Assembly: GCA_963695505.1 (NCBI GenBank)
Contig: CAVOGX010000014.1
Span: 558,001-622,000, forward strand
Length of the DNA stretch: 64,000 nt
From: JACSRF01 sp963695505
GTDB lineage: Bacteria; Chloroflexota; Anaerolineae; Promineifilales; Promineifilaceae
Direction of reading: 5' to 3'
A program made the translations under genes and the position numbers. The notes under the pieces were generated by a model. That model was not told the origin of the DNA. It ran no database searches and saw only the letters and a list, made by a program, of their open reading frames with translations. Within the stretch, counting starts at the first letter, position 1. Each line of letters begins with the position of its first letter. Shown here in pieces: positions 17,437-26,305 of this stretch.

Positions 17437-17509
17437 TTTAACGCCAAGGCGCAAAGAAACAAAGAAGTTCAAAACCTCTGCGTCCTTTGCCTCTTTGCTT
17501 CTTTGCCGG
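17437..17509. repeat. Spacer hairpin of CAAAGAA-type words
   Basis: The left arm (GGCGCAAAGAAACAAAGAAG) and right arm (CTTTGCCTCTTTGCTTCTTTGCC) are approximate inverted copies built from an iterated CAAAGAA/GCAAAG word. Confidence 0.6.
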
Positions 17510-17528
17510 TATGCATTAACCCCCCTGG

Positions 17529-17589
17529 AGACCTGCGAGGTTTTACCCAAGATTTTCGCCTTGCCCTCTGGTAGAAACCTCGCAGGTCT
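17529..17589. repeat. AGACCTGCGAGGTTT inverted repeat
   Basis: AGACCTGCGAGGTTT (17529-17543) and its exact reverse complement (17575-17589) flank 31 bases between convergent genes. The same 15-base arms recur at 56413-56445 with a three-base loop. Confidence 0.85.
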
Positions 17590-17615
17590 AAGCGGTTACC
17601 TTTGTTTATTCTTCT

Positions 17616-18761
17616 TTACTCCAGCACAAAAATCTTCCGTTCTGCACACAGGTCCTTCAAAATTTGCGGCCAAACCGTCACGCTCACCTCGCCCAGGTGC
17701 GCCTTGCGCAGCAGTTGCATTTGCGTGCGCGACTGCCCAATGCCGCCGCCAATGCTCAGCGGAATCTCGTCGTTCATGATCGCCTGGTGGTAGGGCAGCT
17801 CCAGGAAGTGCATCTGGTTGGTGATTTCCAACTGCTGCACCAGCGTCTCCTTGTTCACGCGCACGCCCATGGACGTCAGCTCGTGCCGCCGCTTTGTCAC
17901 CGGGTTCCACACCAGGATGTCGCCGTTCAGCCCGTGCATGGGACGGCCGTCTTTCGACACCGTGGGCGTCACCCAATCATCATAGTCCGCGGCGCGCATC
18001 TCGTGGGGGTAGCCATCCGCCAGCGTCCAGCCAATGCCGTAAATGAAGATGGCCGGGTACTCCTGCAAGATGGCCGTTTCGCGCTGCTTGCGCGGCAGGT
18101 CGGGGTAGCATCGCCAGGATCTCCTCGGCGTGCAGGAAGGTCAGCTCCTCCGGCAAATTGGGGTAGCTTGCGGGTCTTTCAACTGCGGGAACATCTCCTG
18201 CACGTGCCGCTCCGCGCCTACCAGCACCTGCCAGATTTTTTGCACCACGTCGGTGAGAACGTCCAGGTTGCGGTCGGCGGCTGTAATCGCCAGCTCCCAG
18301 TCCCACTGGTCCACGTAAACGCTGTGGTCGTGGTCCAGGAAATAATCCTTGCGTACGGCGCGCATGTCCGTCAGCAGCCCCTCTCCTGGCTCCATGCCAA
18401 ACTGGGCCAGGGCCATGCGCTTCCACTTGGTGGCCGCCTGCACCACCTCGGCGTCCACGGGGTTTTTGCCGTAATCGTTGCTGATGTGAAACTGGATGGG
18501 CGTGCGCGAGCCGTCGCGGTCCAGGTAATCATTGACGCCGCTGGTGGTGTCCACAATCAGCGGCACCTGCACGCGAATCAGGTTCAGCGCTTTGCACAGC
18601 CCCTCCTCGATGTAATCTTTCACGGCGTAAATGGCGACCTGGGTCTCCTTGGGGGTCAGCAGCGATTCATAATCGGTGGGCAGCACCTTTTCCAGCTCTT
18701 CATAGCTGCCAATACCGGGGCCGGCGAGATCGGCCGTTTTGTCATAAGAAGCTGTCGTCAT
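17616..18761 (-). CDS. asnA: Aspartate-ammonia ligase, AsnA type (two frameshifts)
   Basis: The enzyme makes asparagine from aspartate, ammonia and ATP, with AMP release, and is related to class II synthetases. The N-terminal frame has YEELEKVLPTDYESLL and the AsnA blocks FLDHDHSVYVDQWDWE and FHISNDYGKNP. After a break at about 18165 the sequence continues as LPEELTFLHAEEIL in another frame. After a second break near 18105 it resumes as LQEYPAIFIYGIGWTLADGYPHE, then SIGGGIGQSRTQMQLL at the end. Restoring both frames gives about 381 residues, longer than the ~330 of E. coli AsnA. Both breaks are single-base events within 70 bases. A GGAGG-type site precedes the ATG at 18761. Confidence 0.85.
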
Positions 18762-18921
18762 GGGAAATCAGTCTCCTCTGGCGGGGGCGGCCAAGGCCCC
18801 CACCCTGGTGTGGGAATGGTTGGTAAAGGGGAATTATTTTTGCTCCCCCTCCACAGCATAAAGGAGAACGGGGCGGTGGGGAATTGAGGAAAATCACCAG
18901 CGCAAGGTGACGGTTGTCAGG

Positions 18922-19770
18922 TTAGTCGTGGTAGTTGTAGAAGCCGCGGCCGGTTTTGCGACCCAAACGGCCGCTTTCCACCATGCGCCGCTGGATGGGG
19001 TGCGGGCGGTATTTGGGTTCCTGAAAGTAAGCGTCGTAAACGGATTGGGTGACGGAGAGGTTGACGTCACAGCCAATAAGGTCAATGAGCTCGAAAGGCC
19101 CCATGGGGAAGCCCAGGGATTTGATGAGACGGTCGATGGTGGCCACGTCGGCCACGCCTTCGCCCAGCATGCGAAAGGCTTCGCCATAGAAGGGGCGGGC
19201 CACGCGGTTGACGATGAAGGCAGGGGTATCTTTGCAGAAAACGGCCGTTTTGCCAATGCGCGCCACATACTCCCGGGCCGCCGCCACCGTCTCCGGGCTG
19301 GTGTCATCGCCGGTAATCACCTCCACCAGCTTCATCACGTGGGCCGGGTTAAAGAAATGCAGCCCCAAAAAGCGGTCGCCGCGGTGGGTGCTGCCCGCCA
19401 GGGAGTTGATACTGAGGCTGGAGGTGTTGCTGGCCAAAATGGTGGATTTTGGGGCCACGGTGTCCAGCCGCGAAAAGAGGTCGTGCTTTAGCTTCAGCTC
19501 TTCGGGAATCGCCTCAATCACCAGGTCAGCCTGGGCAGCTTCGTCCAGGGCATGGGTGACGTGAAAGCGGTTCTTGGCCAGGTTGGCCGCCTGGGCATCC
19601 AGCTTATCTCGCATCACACCTTTGTCCAACGACGCTTCAATCAAGGTGATGGCGTTGTTCAAGGCGGTCTCAAACACGTCGTAGACGATGACGTCGTACC
19701 CGCCCAGGGCGGTGACCTGGGCGATGCCCCGCCCCATGGTGCCGGTGCCGATAACGGCAACTGTGTTCAT
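18922..19770 (-). CDS. 3-hydroxybutyryl-CoA dehydrogenase family protein
   Basis: About 282 residues. The NAD-binding loop VAVIGTGTMGRGIAQ is intact. The catalytic and substrate region follows (VIEAIPEELKLKHDLF, ILASNTSSLSI, LHFFNPAHVMKLVEV), then the C-terminal dimer domain (FPMGPFELIDLIGCDVN, GRKTGRGFYNY). It oxidises (S)-3-hydroxyacyl-CoA to the 3-keto form in fatty-acid or phenylacetate degradation. The ATG at 19770 is preferred to an upstream TTG because GAAGGA precedes it. An enoyl-CoA hydratase-family gene lies directly upstream on the same strand, indicating one pathway unit. Confidence 0.92.
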   Translation of the reverse strand: MNTVAVIGTGTMGRGIAQVTALGGYDVIVYDVFETALNNAITLIEASLDKGVMRDKLDAQAANLAKNRFHVTHALDEAAQADLVIEAIPEELKLKHDLFSRLDTVAPKSTILASNTSSLSINSLAGSTHRGDRFLGLHFFNPAHVMKLVEVITGDDTSPETVAAAREYVARIGKTAVFCKDTPAFIVNRVARPFYGEAFRMLGEGVADVATIDRLIKSLGFPMGPFELIDLIGCDVNLSVTQSVYDAYFQEPKYRPHPIQRRMVESGRLGRKTGRGFYNYHD

Positions 19771-19833
19771 TACAAAATATTCCTTCAACGGTAGAGGCCG
19801 GTTTGAAACCTGCCCCTACTCCATAATCCCGCT

Positions 19834-20613
19834 TTATTTACCGGTGAAGTTGGGGGTGCGCTTTTCCAGGAAAGCCAGCACCCCTTCTTTGTTATCGGCG
19901 CTGCGGCCGGCCACTTCCTGTAAATATGCCTCATATTCCAGGGACTCGGCCAGGGACATGTCCCAGGTTTTGACCATGGCGCGCTTGGTCAGGCCAAAGG
20001 CCAGGGTGGGACCAGCGGCCAGCTTGTGGGCCCAGGCGGCGGCGGTTTCCGGAAGCTGGTCATGGGGCACCACGGCGTTGACCAGGCCCCACGCCAAGGC
20101 CCGGCCGGCGGGCAGTTTGTCAGCGGTGATGGCCAATTCGTAGGCACGGCTGTATCCAATGACCCGCGGCAGCAGCCAATTCAGGCCGCTGTCGGGAATG
20201 AGCCCAATTTTGCTGAAGGCGAGCATGAAGCTGGCCTTGTCGGAGGCAATGCGGATGTCGGTGGCCAGGGCCACGCCGCAGCCCGCTCCGGCGGCCACGC
20301 CGTTGATAGCGCCGATGATGGGTTTTTCCAGCCCCACCATTTGCAAAATGAGCTTGTGGTAACCGTGGCGCAAATGTTCGCCAATGGAGAATTCGCCCAC
20401 GCGGGCCTGCACGTCGGCTAAATCTTGCCCGGAGGAGAAGCCCCGGCCGCTGCCCGTCAGCACCACGCAGCGTACGGCCGTATCCCGCCCGGCCTGCTTC
20501 AAAGCCTGGGTGGTCTCGGCAATCATCTGGTCGGTAAAAGCGTTGAGGGTGTGGGGACGGTTCAGGGTAATGGTGGCGATGCCGTCCGCCACGTCGTAGA
20601 GGATGGATTCCAT
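19834..20613 (-). CDS. Enoyl-CoA hydratase/isomerase family protein, PaaG-like
   Basis: The protein has 259 residues with the crotonase fold. The oxyanion-hole blocks are SSGQDLADVQ and AINGVAAGAGCGVALATDI. The active-site segment IGLIPDSGLNWLLPR carries an aspartate where hydratases have a glutamate, which is typical of PaaG-type 1,2-epoxyphenylacetyl-CoA isomerases and related enzymes. It is upstream of the 3-hydroxyacyl-CoA dehydrogenase in the same direction, consistent with a phenylacetate or fatty-acid catabolic pair. Other paa genes are not in the window, so the assignment stays at family level. Confidence 0.85.
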   Translation of the reverse strand: MESILYDVADGIATITLNRPHTLNAFTDQMIAETTQALKQAGRDTAVRCVVLTGSGRGFSSGQDLADVQARVGEFSIGEHLRHGYHKLILQMVGLEKPIIGAINGVAAGAGCGVALATDIRIASDKASFMLAFSKIGLIPDSGLNWLLPRVIGYSRAYELAITADKLPAGRALAWGLVNAVVPHDQLPETAAAWAHKLAAGPTLAFGLTKRAMVKTWDMSLAESLEYEAYLQEVAGRSADNKEGVLAFLEKRTPNFTGK

Positions 20614-20616
20614 AGG

Positions 20617-20684
20617 ATTTACGATTTGTGATTGGCGATTTACGATTGGCGGCTAATTCGGCAATCGTGAATCGGCAATCGTCC
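20617..20684. repeat. Spacer hairpin of GATTGGCGATT words
   Basis: GATTGGCGATTTACGATTGGC on the left is mirrored by GGCAATCGTGAATCGGCAATC on the right, with the same word iterated inside each arm. Confidence 0.6.
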
Positions 20685-20688
20685 AAGT

Positions 20689-21057
20689 TTAGCTGATCTG
20701 GGCGGCCATGGCTTTAAAGTCCCAATAGCCGTCTAGCTGGGCAATGAGGCCATCTGCGCTGAGGGTGAAGACGTCGATACCGGCAAAATTGGCCGTTTTG
20801 CCGGATTTGGCGGTGGCCGTGCAGCGCCAGGCCACGGCCACGCGGTCTCCGGCAGCGTAGGCGTCACCGGGGGTCATCTGGAAGCTGGCCCAGGTGCGCT
20901 CCATGCCGTCCATGAATTTGTGCAGCCCGGCCGTACCTTGTAACGGCCGTCCGCCATAAGGGTCTTGCAGCAGCGCATCTTCCGTAAAACAGGCCACGTA
21001 AGAATCGCGGTCAATGGCGTTCAGCGCCGCAAAATAATTATCCGTAATAGAAGCCAT
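20689..21057 (-). CDS. SnoaL-like/NTF2-fold protein
   Basis: About 122 residues. The alpha+beta NTF2-like pattern is clear: ITDNYFAALNAIDRDSYVACFTEDALLQDPYGG, then GTAGLHKFMDGM, VAVAWRCTATAKSG and a final IAQLDGYWDF. These cone-shaped proteins bind small hydrophobic ligands or act as isomerases or cyclases; the ligand is unknown. The ATG at 21057 is taken as the start; it overlaps the end of the upstream gene by about 20 bases, so translation is probably coupled. It may belong with the CoA-enzyme genes downstream. Confidence 0.75.
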   Translation of the reverse strand: MASITDNYFAALNAIDRDSYVACFTEDALLQDPYGGRPLQGTAGLHKFMDGMERTWASFQMTPGDAYAAGDRVAVAWRCTATAKSGKTANFAGIDVFTLSADGLIAQLDGYWDFKAMAAQIS

Positions 21058-21433
21058 CGTCATCCTCGTCAAACGCTTCGTCCTCTTCCTCTTCCTCGGT
21101 GTAATCTACCGGGAAAGAAAGCCAAAGCTGCAAGAGATGCCCCTCTTCCACTTCACTCAGGCGCATGGCGATGACGTCGGCATATTGGCGCATCCGCAGT
21201 TCATCGGGGTATTCCAACTGCACCGGGCGGCCTTCGTCCCAGGCGGCGTGGCAGCGGGCTATAATGTCATGGCCGTTGTTGGTGCGCAGTTGGCAAAAGG
21301 CCGAGTCGTGGTCATCCGGCCCTTCGTAAATGGATTGCAGCCAATCCTGCGGGCTGGGATGAAACTCAGGGGTTGGCCCTTCAATTATGGTGATCAATTC
21401 TGGTTCAATTTGTGTCACGTTGTACCTTCCCAA
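21038..21433 (-). CDS. Hypothetical protein with acidic tail
   Basis: 131 residues, no recognised family. A mixed strand-helix body (ITIIEGPTPEFHPSPQDWL, HDIIARCHAAWDEGRPVQLEY) ends in a very acidic stretch (EEEEEDEAFDEDDDGF). There is no signal peptide or membrane segment. It overlaps the SnoaL-like gene downstream, so it is likely co-expressed with it. Confidence 0.6.
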   Translation of the reverse strand: MGRYNVTQIEPELITIIEGPTPEFHPSPQDWLQSIYEGPDDHDSAFCQLRTNNGHDIIARCHAAWDEGRPVQLEYPDELRMRQYADVIAMRLSEVEEGHLLQLWLSFPVDYTEEEEEDEAFDEDDDGFYYG

Positions 21434-21604
21434 TTCAATGTCAGGGTAACTGCAGGAAGCGTTTTGCCGAATAGTTTCCCTAACATTGTGGTTTACGCAG
21501 GGAAAGCGGGAGAGTCATTTTTTCAATAATCCAATGAACTTTCCAGCTTTCACACTACTACGCCAATGCTACTCTTTGTGAGCCAGAATGGCAATAGTTT
21601 CTTA

Positions 21605-21666
21605 TGGGGATTAGATAATGGGAACGAGGAATTTGGAATTGGGAAGGCAGGATTTCCAATCCCTGA
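21605..21666. repeat. Spacer hairpin of GGAATTGGGA words
   Basis: GGATTAG, GGGAACGAGGAATTTGGAATTGGGA and the opposing TTTCCAATCCCTGATTCC make an imperfect hairpin of iterated words. Confidence 0.45.
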
Positions 21667-21669
21667 TTC

Positions 21670-22845
21670 CTATTCTTCCAGGGCCTGGGAGAAGTCAGTA
21701 ATGATATCCGCTGCGGCTTCCAGGCCTACAGAGAAGCGCACCAGGCCGGGCATGACGCCGCTGGCGGCCATCTCGGCGTCGCTCTGCACGGCCGAAATGG
21801 TGCTGGCCGGGTGGGTGATGAGGGAATGCACGCCGCCCAGGCTGACGGCCAGGCTGATGAGCTTCACCTTTTGCAACAGCGCGTAGCCTGCCTGCCGCCC
21901 CCCTTTGAGGTCGAAGCAGACCATGCCGCCGCAGCCGCCGGGCATTTGTCGCTGCGCCAGTTCGTGCTGCGGGTGGCCGGGCAAACCAGGGAAATACACG
22001 TCGCGCACGGCGGGGTGGCTTTGCAAAAATTGAGCCACGGCCACGGCATTTTCGTTGTGCTGCCTCATGCGCAGGTTGAAGGTCTTCAGGCCCCGTTCCA
22101 GCAGCCACGCCTCCATTGGGTGCAGCACGCCGCCCAGCAGCAAAAAGTCGCGCCACAGGCGGCTGATGCGCTCCTGGCTGCTGACGATGACCCCGGCCAC
22201 CACGTCGGAATGGCCGGCCAGGTACTTGGTGGCGCTGTGTACCACCACGTCGATGCCTAGGGATAACGGCCGTTGGTTGTGCGGCGTGGCAAAGGTGTTG
22301 TCGGTGACGGTGAGCAGGTTGTGAGCGCGGGCCAGTTCGGCCACGGCGGCCAGGTCCGTGAGGCTGAGGGTGGGGTTGGTGGGGGTTTCAGTGTAAATGA
22401 GGCGGGTGTGGGGCTGCACGGCAGCGGCAAAGGCGTCGATGTCGGTCTGATCCACGAAGGTGGCGGTGATGCCCAGGCGGGGCAGCATTTCGTTCAGCAG
22501 GCGGTAGGTGGTGGGGTACAGCGCCTTTTGGGCAACGAGATGGTCCCCGGTGTTGAGGAAAGTGAGCAGGGTTTGGGAGATGGCGGCCATGCCGGAAGCA
22601 ACGGCCAGGGCTGCCTCGCCATCTTCCAGGGCGGCAACGGTGGCTTCCACCTGCCGGGTGTTGGGGGTGGCATAACGGCCGTAAAACAAGGGATGCGCCT
22701 CGCTGACCATGGCCTCGGCAATGGCTTCCGGGCTGTCAAAACGGAAGGTAGCACTCTGGTAAATGGGGGCGGAAACGGCCGTGCTGGGGTTGGCGGCGTC
22801 TCCGGCGTGAATAAGCTGTGTCGCGGTCTGCCAATTGTTATCCAT
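21670..22845 (-). CDS. Trans-sulfuration PLP enzyme (cystathionine gamma-synthase/lyase family)
   Basis: The protein has 391 residues, normal for the family. The N-terminal motif ATQLIHAGD and FYGRYATPNTRQVEAT precede ALAVASGMAAIS, which contributes to PLP binding. The PLP lysine is in VHSATKYLAGHSDVVAG, and the C-terminus has SLGGVHSLITHPAS. Members are cystathionine gamma-synthase, gamma-lyase, methionine gamma-lyase or O-acylhomoserine sulfhydrylase; sequence alone does not choose between them. The enzyme is cytoplasmic. The neighbours do not decide the pathway. Confidence 0.88.
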   Translation of the reverse strand: MDNNWQTATQLIHAGDAANPSTAVSAPIYQSATFRFDSPEAIAEAMVSEAHPLFYGRYATPNTRQVEATVAALEDGEAALAVASGMAAISQTLLTFLNTGDHLVAQKALYPTTYRLLNEMLPRLGITATFVDQTDIDAFAAAVQPHTRLIYTETPTNPTLSLTDLAAVAELARAHNLLTVTDNTFATPHNQRPLSLGIDVVVHSATKYLAGHSDVVAGVIVSSQERISRLWRDFLLLGGVLHPMEAWLLERGLKTFNLRMRQHNENAVAVAQFLQSHPAVRDVYFPGLPGHPQHELAQRQMPGGCGGMVCFDLKGGRQAGYALLQKVKLISLAVSLGGVHSLITHPASTISAVQSDAEMAASGVMPGLVRFSVGLEAAADIITDFSQALEE

Positions 22846-22875
22846 TCTCTACTCCTCATTCGCACCCTGGTTTTG

Positions 22876-23880
22876 CTAACTGTGTGCGGTCAGCGCTTCC
22901 AGCGCCGCTAACTGCTCTCGCGTGCCCAGCACGATCAACTCATCGCCCGCTTCCAGCACCGTCTCGGCGTTGGGGGTAATAGTTTTATGACCCCCCTGCC
23001 GCATCAGAGCCACAATGAAAGCTCCTGTGCTGCGGCGAATATCGGCCTGGCCCACGGTTTGCCCCACCAGCGGCGAGTTGGGGGCAATGAGCAATTCCTC
23101 CACCCACAGCTCCACGCCGCCGTCCAGGGTGACCACGTCAAAAAAGTCGGTGACGTGGGGGCGCATCATGATGTTGGCCATGTGCCGCCCGCCAATGCGG
23201 TAGGGTGAAACCACGCGATTGGCTCCCGCCAAGCGCATTTTCGCTTCGTTTTCGGCGTCCACGCTGCGGGTGACGATGAAGAGGTCAGCATTGAGGGCGC
23301 GGGCGGAAAGGACGATAAACAGGTTGCGCGAATCGTCGCCCGTGCTGACGATGAGACCCCAGGCGCGACTGACGCCGGCCTGCTGCAAGACATCATCCTT
23401 TGTTGCGTCTCCTTCTACCACAATCAACCCGGCATCTTCCGCGCTTTGTTTCCGCTCCGGATCATTATCAATAATCACAAGGTCGCGCCTGCTTTCGCGC
23501 AGAGAATCTATGGCGCTTTGGCCCACGCGGCCGAATCCACAAACGATCACGTGATTTTTCAAGCGATTAATTTCTCGAGCCATGCGTCTCCTTTGTAATT
23601 GACCGCCCAGGCTGGCGGTGAAAAGCAGTTCAACAATGGTGCTGAAACCATAGGCAAAGCCGCCTACGCCGACAAGCAGCAGCATGCTGGTAAAGAGCCG
23701 CCCCGTGGTGGATAGCGGCCGTACCTCCCCAAAACCCACCGTGGTCAGCGAGATAATGGTCATGTAGAAAGCTTCGGTAAAGGTCCAGCCTTCGATGAGC
23801 ATGTAGCCAGCCGCGCCCACGCCAAAAAGCAGCAGGGCCAGCAGCAGCAGGGGAAAGAGGCGGCGGCGGAATTGAATCAT
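22876..23880 (-). CDS. Two-TM potassium channel with RCK (TrkA-N/TrkA-C) domains
   Basis: 334 residues. Two membrane helices flank a pore loop with the selectivity filter TTVGFG at residues 46-51. A cytoplasmic RCK domain follows, with the nucleotide motif IVCGFGRVGQSA and the acidic residue in VIIDNDPERK. A TrkA-C domain (SPLVGQTVGQADIRRSTGAFIVAL, ELIVLGTREQL) ends the protein. This is the MthK/GsuK-type layout, with K+ flux gated by ligand binding to the RCK ring. Three APC-type transporters, one KimA-like, are found 15-24 kb away. Confidence 0.92.
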   Translation of the reverse strand: MIQFRRRLFPLLLLALLLFGVGAAGYMLIEGWTFTEAFYMTIISLTTVGFGEVRPLSTTGRLFTSMLLLVGVGGFAYGFSTIVELLFTASLGGQLQRRRMAREINRLKNHVIVCGFGRVGQSAIDSLRESRRDLVIIDNDPERKQSAEDAGLIVVEGDATKDDVLQQAGVSRAWGLIVSTGDDSRNLFIVLSARALNADLFIVTRSVDAENEAKMRLAGANRVVSPYRIGGRHMANIMMRPHVTDFFDVVTLDGGVELWVEELLIAPNSPLVGQTVGQADIRRSTGAFIVALMRQGGHKTITPNAETVLEAGDELIVLGTREQLAALEALTAHS

Positions 23881-23883
23881 AGG

Positions 23884-24849
23884 CTAAACCACAAAATACC
23901 CTTCAGACAAATGGCGGAAAGCCAGCTCAAAGTAGGGCCGGTAAGTTGGCAACGTGGCGGTTAAGACCTGCTCGGGCGTCATCCACGCCATGTCGGCAAT
24001 CTCTCGGGTATCGATTTCAGGCACGCCGCCATTGAGGCGGGCACGAAACAGCACACCTACATCCTTAACTCGGTGGCCGTTGGGGTAAGTATGGTGAAAT
24101 TCAGGTGATGAGTAAATGCCCATGATGCGTTCGGGAATGATGTGCAGGCCGGTTTCTTCGCGCACCTCGCGGATGGCGGTGTGGGCGACGGTTTCGCCCA
24201 GGTTAGCATATCCAGCGGGGTAAAGCCAAAGGCCGTTGTCCTGCCGTTTAATCATCAGCAGCCGACCATCATCCCGCACAACCATGGCCGAGGCCCCTAC
24301 GCCTATGAGCCGCTGGTTGCCGATAAACGGCCGAATCTGGGCAATCTGGTCTTGCACCACGGGGTGGGAATACGGCCGTTCAAAGGTCGGCGGGCTGCCG
24401 CGCAGCGCATCCCGCAGCATGGCCCGGTACCAGATCGGTATCGTGAGGGTGTCCAGGTCAGCCGGCGCAAAGAAGCGCTGCTCATGGGCTTCGGCGTTAT
24501 CAAGCTGCATCTGCCCGTCGTTGGCCGCGCCGCTAAAGCAAACGGTAAACTGCTGGAATTCGTCGCCGTTAGGCAGGGCGACGTCCAGGTCGGGATGGGT
24601 GTAAACGCCCACTAACCGTAATTCGCCCAGGGCCAGCCCGGTTTCCTCTTGTACTTCCCGCTGCGCACAGGTCAGCAAATCTTCTTCGATTTCCAGCATG
24701 CCGCCGGGTAAGCCCCACACGTCCAAATCGGTGCGGTGCTGCAGTAAAAAACGGCCTGTTTCACCCGGTTCCCAAACGACGACGCTGGTCGTAACCAAAA
24801 AGATCTTGCGGGTTCCAACCCGCTCCCGAATCCAATTTACGTAAGACAT
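23884..24849 (-). CDS. Protein with two Nudix hydrolase domains
   Basis: About 321 residues with two Nudix boxes: GGMLEIEEDLLTCAQREVQE, followed by ETGL, in the first half, and ANLGETVAHTAIREVREETG in the second. Both keep the REVxEETG metal-binding core. Nudix enzymes hydrolyse nucleoside diphosphates linked to other groups; the substrate is unknown. The ATG at 24849 (MSYVNWIRERVG) is preferred over a start 60 bases upstream because the domain begins directly after it. It ends three bases before the K+ channel gene, so the two are probably co-transcribed. Confidence 0.88.
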   Translation of the reverse strand: MSYVNWIRERVGTRKIFLVTTSVVVWEPGETGRFLLQHRTDLDVWGLPGGMLEIEEDLLTCAQREVQEETGLALGELRLVGVYTHPDLDVALPNGDEFQQFTVCFSGAANDGQMQLDNAEAHEQRFFAPADLDTLTIPIWYRAMLRDALRGSPPTFERPYSHPVVQDQIAQIRPFIGNQRLIGVGASAMVVRDDGRLLMIKRQDNGLWLYPAGYANLGETVAHTAIREVREETGLHIIPERIMGIYSSPEFHHTYPNGHRVKDVGVLFRARLNGGVPEIDTREIADMAWMTPEQVLTATLPTYRPYFELAFRHLSEGYFVV

Positions 24850-24973
24850 AGCCTGATTGTAACGAACTTTGCCAATTCTGCCCTTGCCCCAAGCGGAAAT
24901 ATCACGCAAAATACGGCCGTTTCCTAAACATCGCGTCTGGCACAGGCGCCCAAGTCAACCTGGAGGTTATCCC

Positions 24974-25237
24974 ATGCACACCGTTATGCTCCGCAGCAAC
25001 GCCCGCAAGACCAGTTCCGGCAACAGCTTCACTATTGAAGTCATTGGGGACAGCGCCATAAAAGAAGACCTCAAGGCCTCTATCGCCGCCCTTGAGCATC
25101 ACCCTTCCCGCGCTGCCCGGCGCACCCTCATCGACATGCTGGGAATCATCGAAAAACACCGTCTGGAAATTCGCTTTACCGAGCGGCAAGAAGCGGAAGA
25201 AGGGTTGGAAACCTGGACCTTCATTTTGCAAGATTAG
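24974..25237 (+). CDS. Small hypothetical protein
   Basis: 87 residues, from an ATG with GGAGG seven bases upstream. It has a beta-strand/helix pattern (GNSFTIEVIGDSAIKEDLKASI, RRTLIDMLGIIEKHRLEIRFT) and no membrane segment. No family is recognised. The transporter gene follows after three bases, so the two are probably an operon. Confidence 0.65.
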   Translation: MHTVMLRSNARKTSSGNSFTIEVIGDSAIKEDLKASIAALEHHPSRAARRTLIDMLGIIEKHRLEIRFTERQEAEEGLETWTFILQD

Positions 25238-25240
25238 CCC

Positions 25241-26146
25241 ATGAACCAGCCCGCCGGTAGCCGCACCAGGCTGCCCGCTACCCCGGCCGCGCGGGCCTAT
25301 CTGGCCTTGCTGTTAGGCGTCATCAGCCTCGGCTTCTCCGGCATTTTTGTCAAATGGGCCAATGCGCCCGGAGCCGTCACCGGCTTTTACCGCATGGCGG
25401 TGGCGGTGCTGGTGTTGGCTCCACTCTTTTGGCGGCGGATGCCTCGCTTCCAGCCCATTCCCCGCCGCGAAATTGTCATCGCCCTGCTGGGCGGGTTCTT
25501 CTTTGCCGGAGACCTTATCTTTTGGAACACCGGCATTCTCATCAGCGGGGCCACCAACCCCACCCTGATGGGCAACACCGCACCGCTGTGGGTGGGGCTG
25601 GGGGCGCTGCTTTTCTTCCGCGAGAAGCTAAACCGGCGGTTTTGGCTGGGGCTGCTGCTGGCTTTTTCAGGCGCGGCCATCATTTTGGGGCTTGACGCCC
25701 TGAGCGATGTGGGACTGGGTACTTTCTATGGCCTTCTAGCCGGCATTTTTTACGGCGGCTATTACCTGGTCACGCAGCGCAGCCGCCAAAAGCTGGACGC
25801 CCTGACCGCCTTCTGGTTTTCGGCCGTCAGCACCACCCTGTGCCTGCTGCTGGCAGCCCTGATCTTGCGCCAGCCCCTCACTGGCTACACGCCCGCCACC
25901 TACCTAAACTTTTTGGCCCTGGCCCTGGTGGTGCAGGTGGGCGGCCAACTGGCCATCAACTATGCTCTGGGTTACTTGCCCGCTTCGCTGGTTTCGCCCA
26001 CCATGCTGGGCCAGCCGGTGTTAACGGCCGTTTTCGCCATTCCCTTGCTGGGCGAAGGGTTGACTTTTTGGCAGGTGGTAGGGGGGCTGGCCGTCATTGC
26101 CGGCGTGTTACACTGTGCATCGCAGCCGCCATTGAATAGACGCTAG
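25241..26146 (+). CDS. DMT-superfamily transporter (EamA family)
   Basis: The protein has 301 residues and ten predicted membrane helices in two EamA repeats. The first repeat begins YLALLLGVISLGFSGIFVKWA and includes FFFAGDLIFWNTGILI and TNPTLMGNTAPLW; the second begins GTFYGLLAGIFYGGYYL and includes LGYLPASLVSPTMLGQPV. The family exports metabolites, often amino acids, by proton antiport. The start follows the small gene before it by three bases. The substrate cannot be read from the sequence. Confidence 0.88.
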   Translation: MNQPAGSRTRLPATPAARAYLALLLGVISLGFSGIFVKWANAPGAVTGFYRMAVAVLVLAPLFWRRMPRFQPIPRREIVIALLGGFFFAGDLIFWNTGILISGATNPTLMGNTAPLWVGLGALLFFREKLNRRFWLGLLLAFSGAAIILGLDALSDVGLGTFYGLLAGIFYGGYYLVTQRSRQKLDALTAFWFSAVSTTLCLLLAALILRQPLTGYTPATYLNFLALALVVQVGGQLAINYALGYLPASLVSPTMLGQPVLTAVFAIPLLGEGLTFWQVVGGLAVIAGVLHCASQPPLNRR

Positions 26147-26202
26147 AAATATTGGATTCCATCAAACCTCGTCCGCCGCTTTAAATGGAGGGTGCCGTTT
26201 AG

Positions 26203-26260
26203 ACCCTAAGGGTTTTGTGCTTTAGGGAGTGGTGTGAATTGACATCGGAACCCTTAGGGT
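26203..26260. repeat. ACCCTAAGGGTT inverted repeat
   Basis: ACCCTAAGGGTT (26203-26214) and its exact reverse complement (26249-26260) flank 34 bases. Each arm is itself near-palindromic, the same design as the AGACCTGCGAGGTTT elements. Confidence 0.7.
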
Positions 26261-26305
26261 ACCCCTGGTAAAATCACTGACTGAACTTTTTAAATGGAGA
26301 ACCTT

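Noticed and set aside
17664..18887. 407-codon open frame on the plus strand over asnA
   Set aside because: It is antisense to clear AsnA motifs and has a low-complexity His/Gln/Val-rich composition; it arises from GC-rich codon usage.
18762..18895. Attenuator before asnA
   Set aside because: A G/C-rich hairpin is present upstream of the ribosome site, but it has no T-tract, no T-box motif and no leader peptide.
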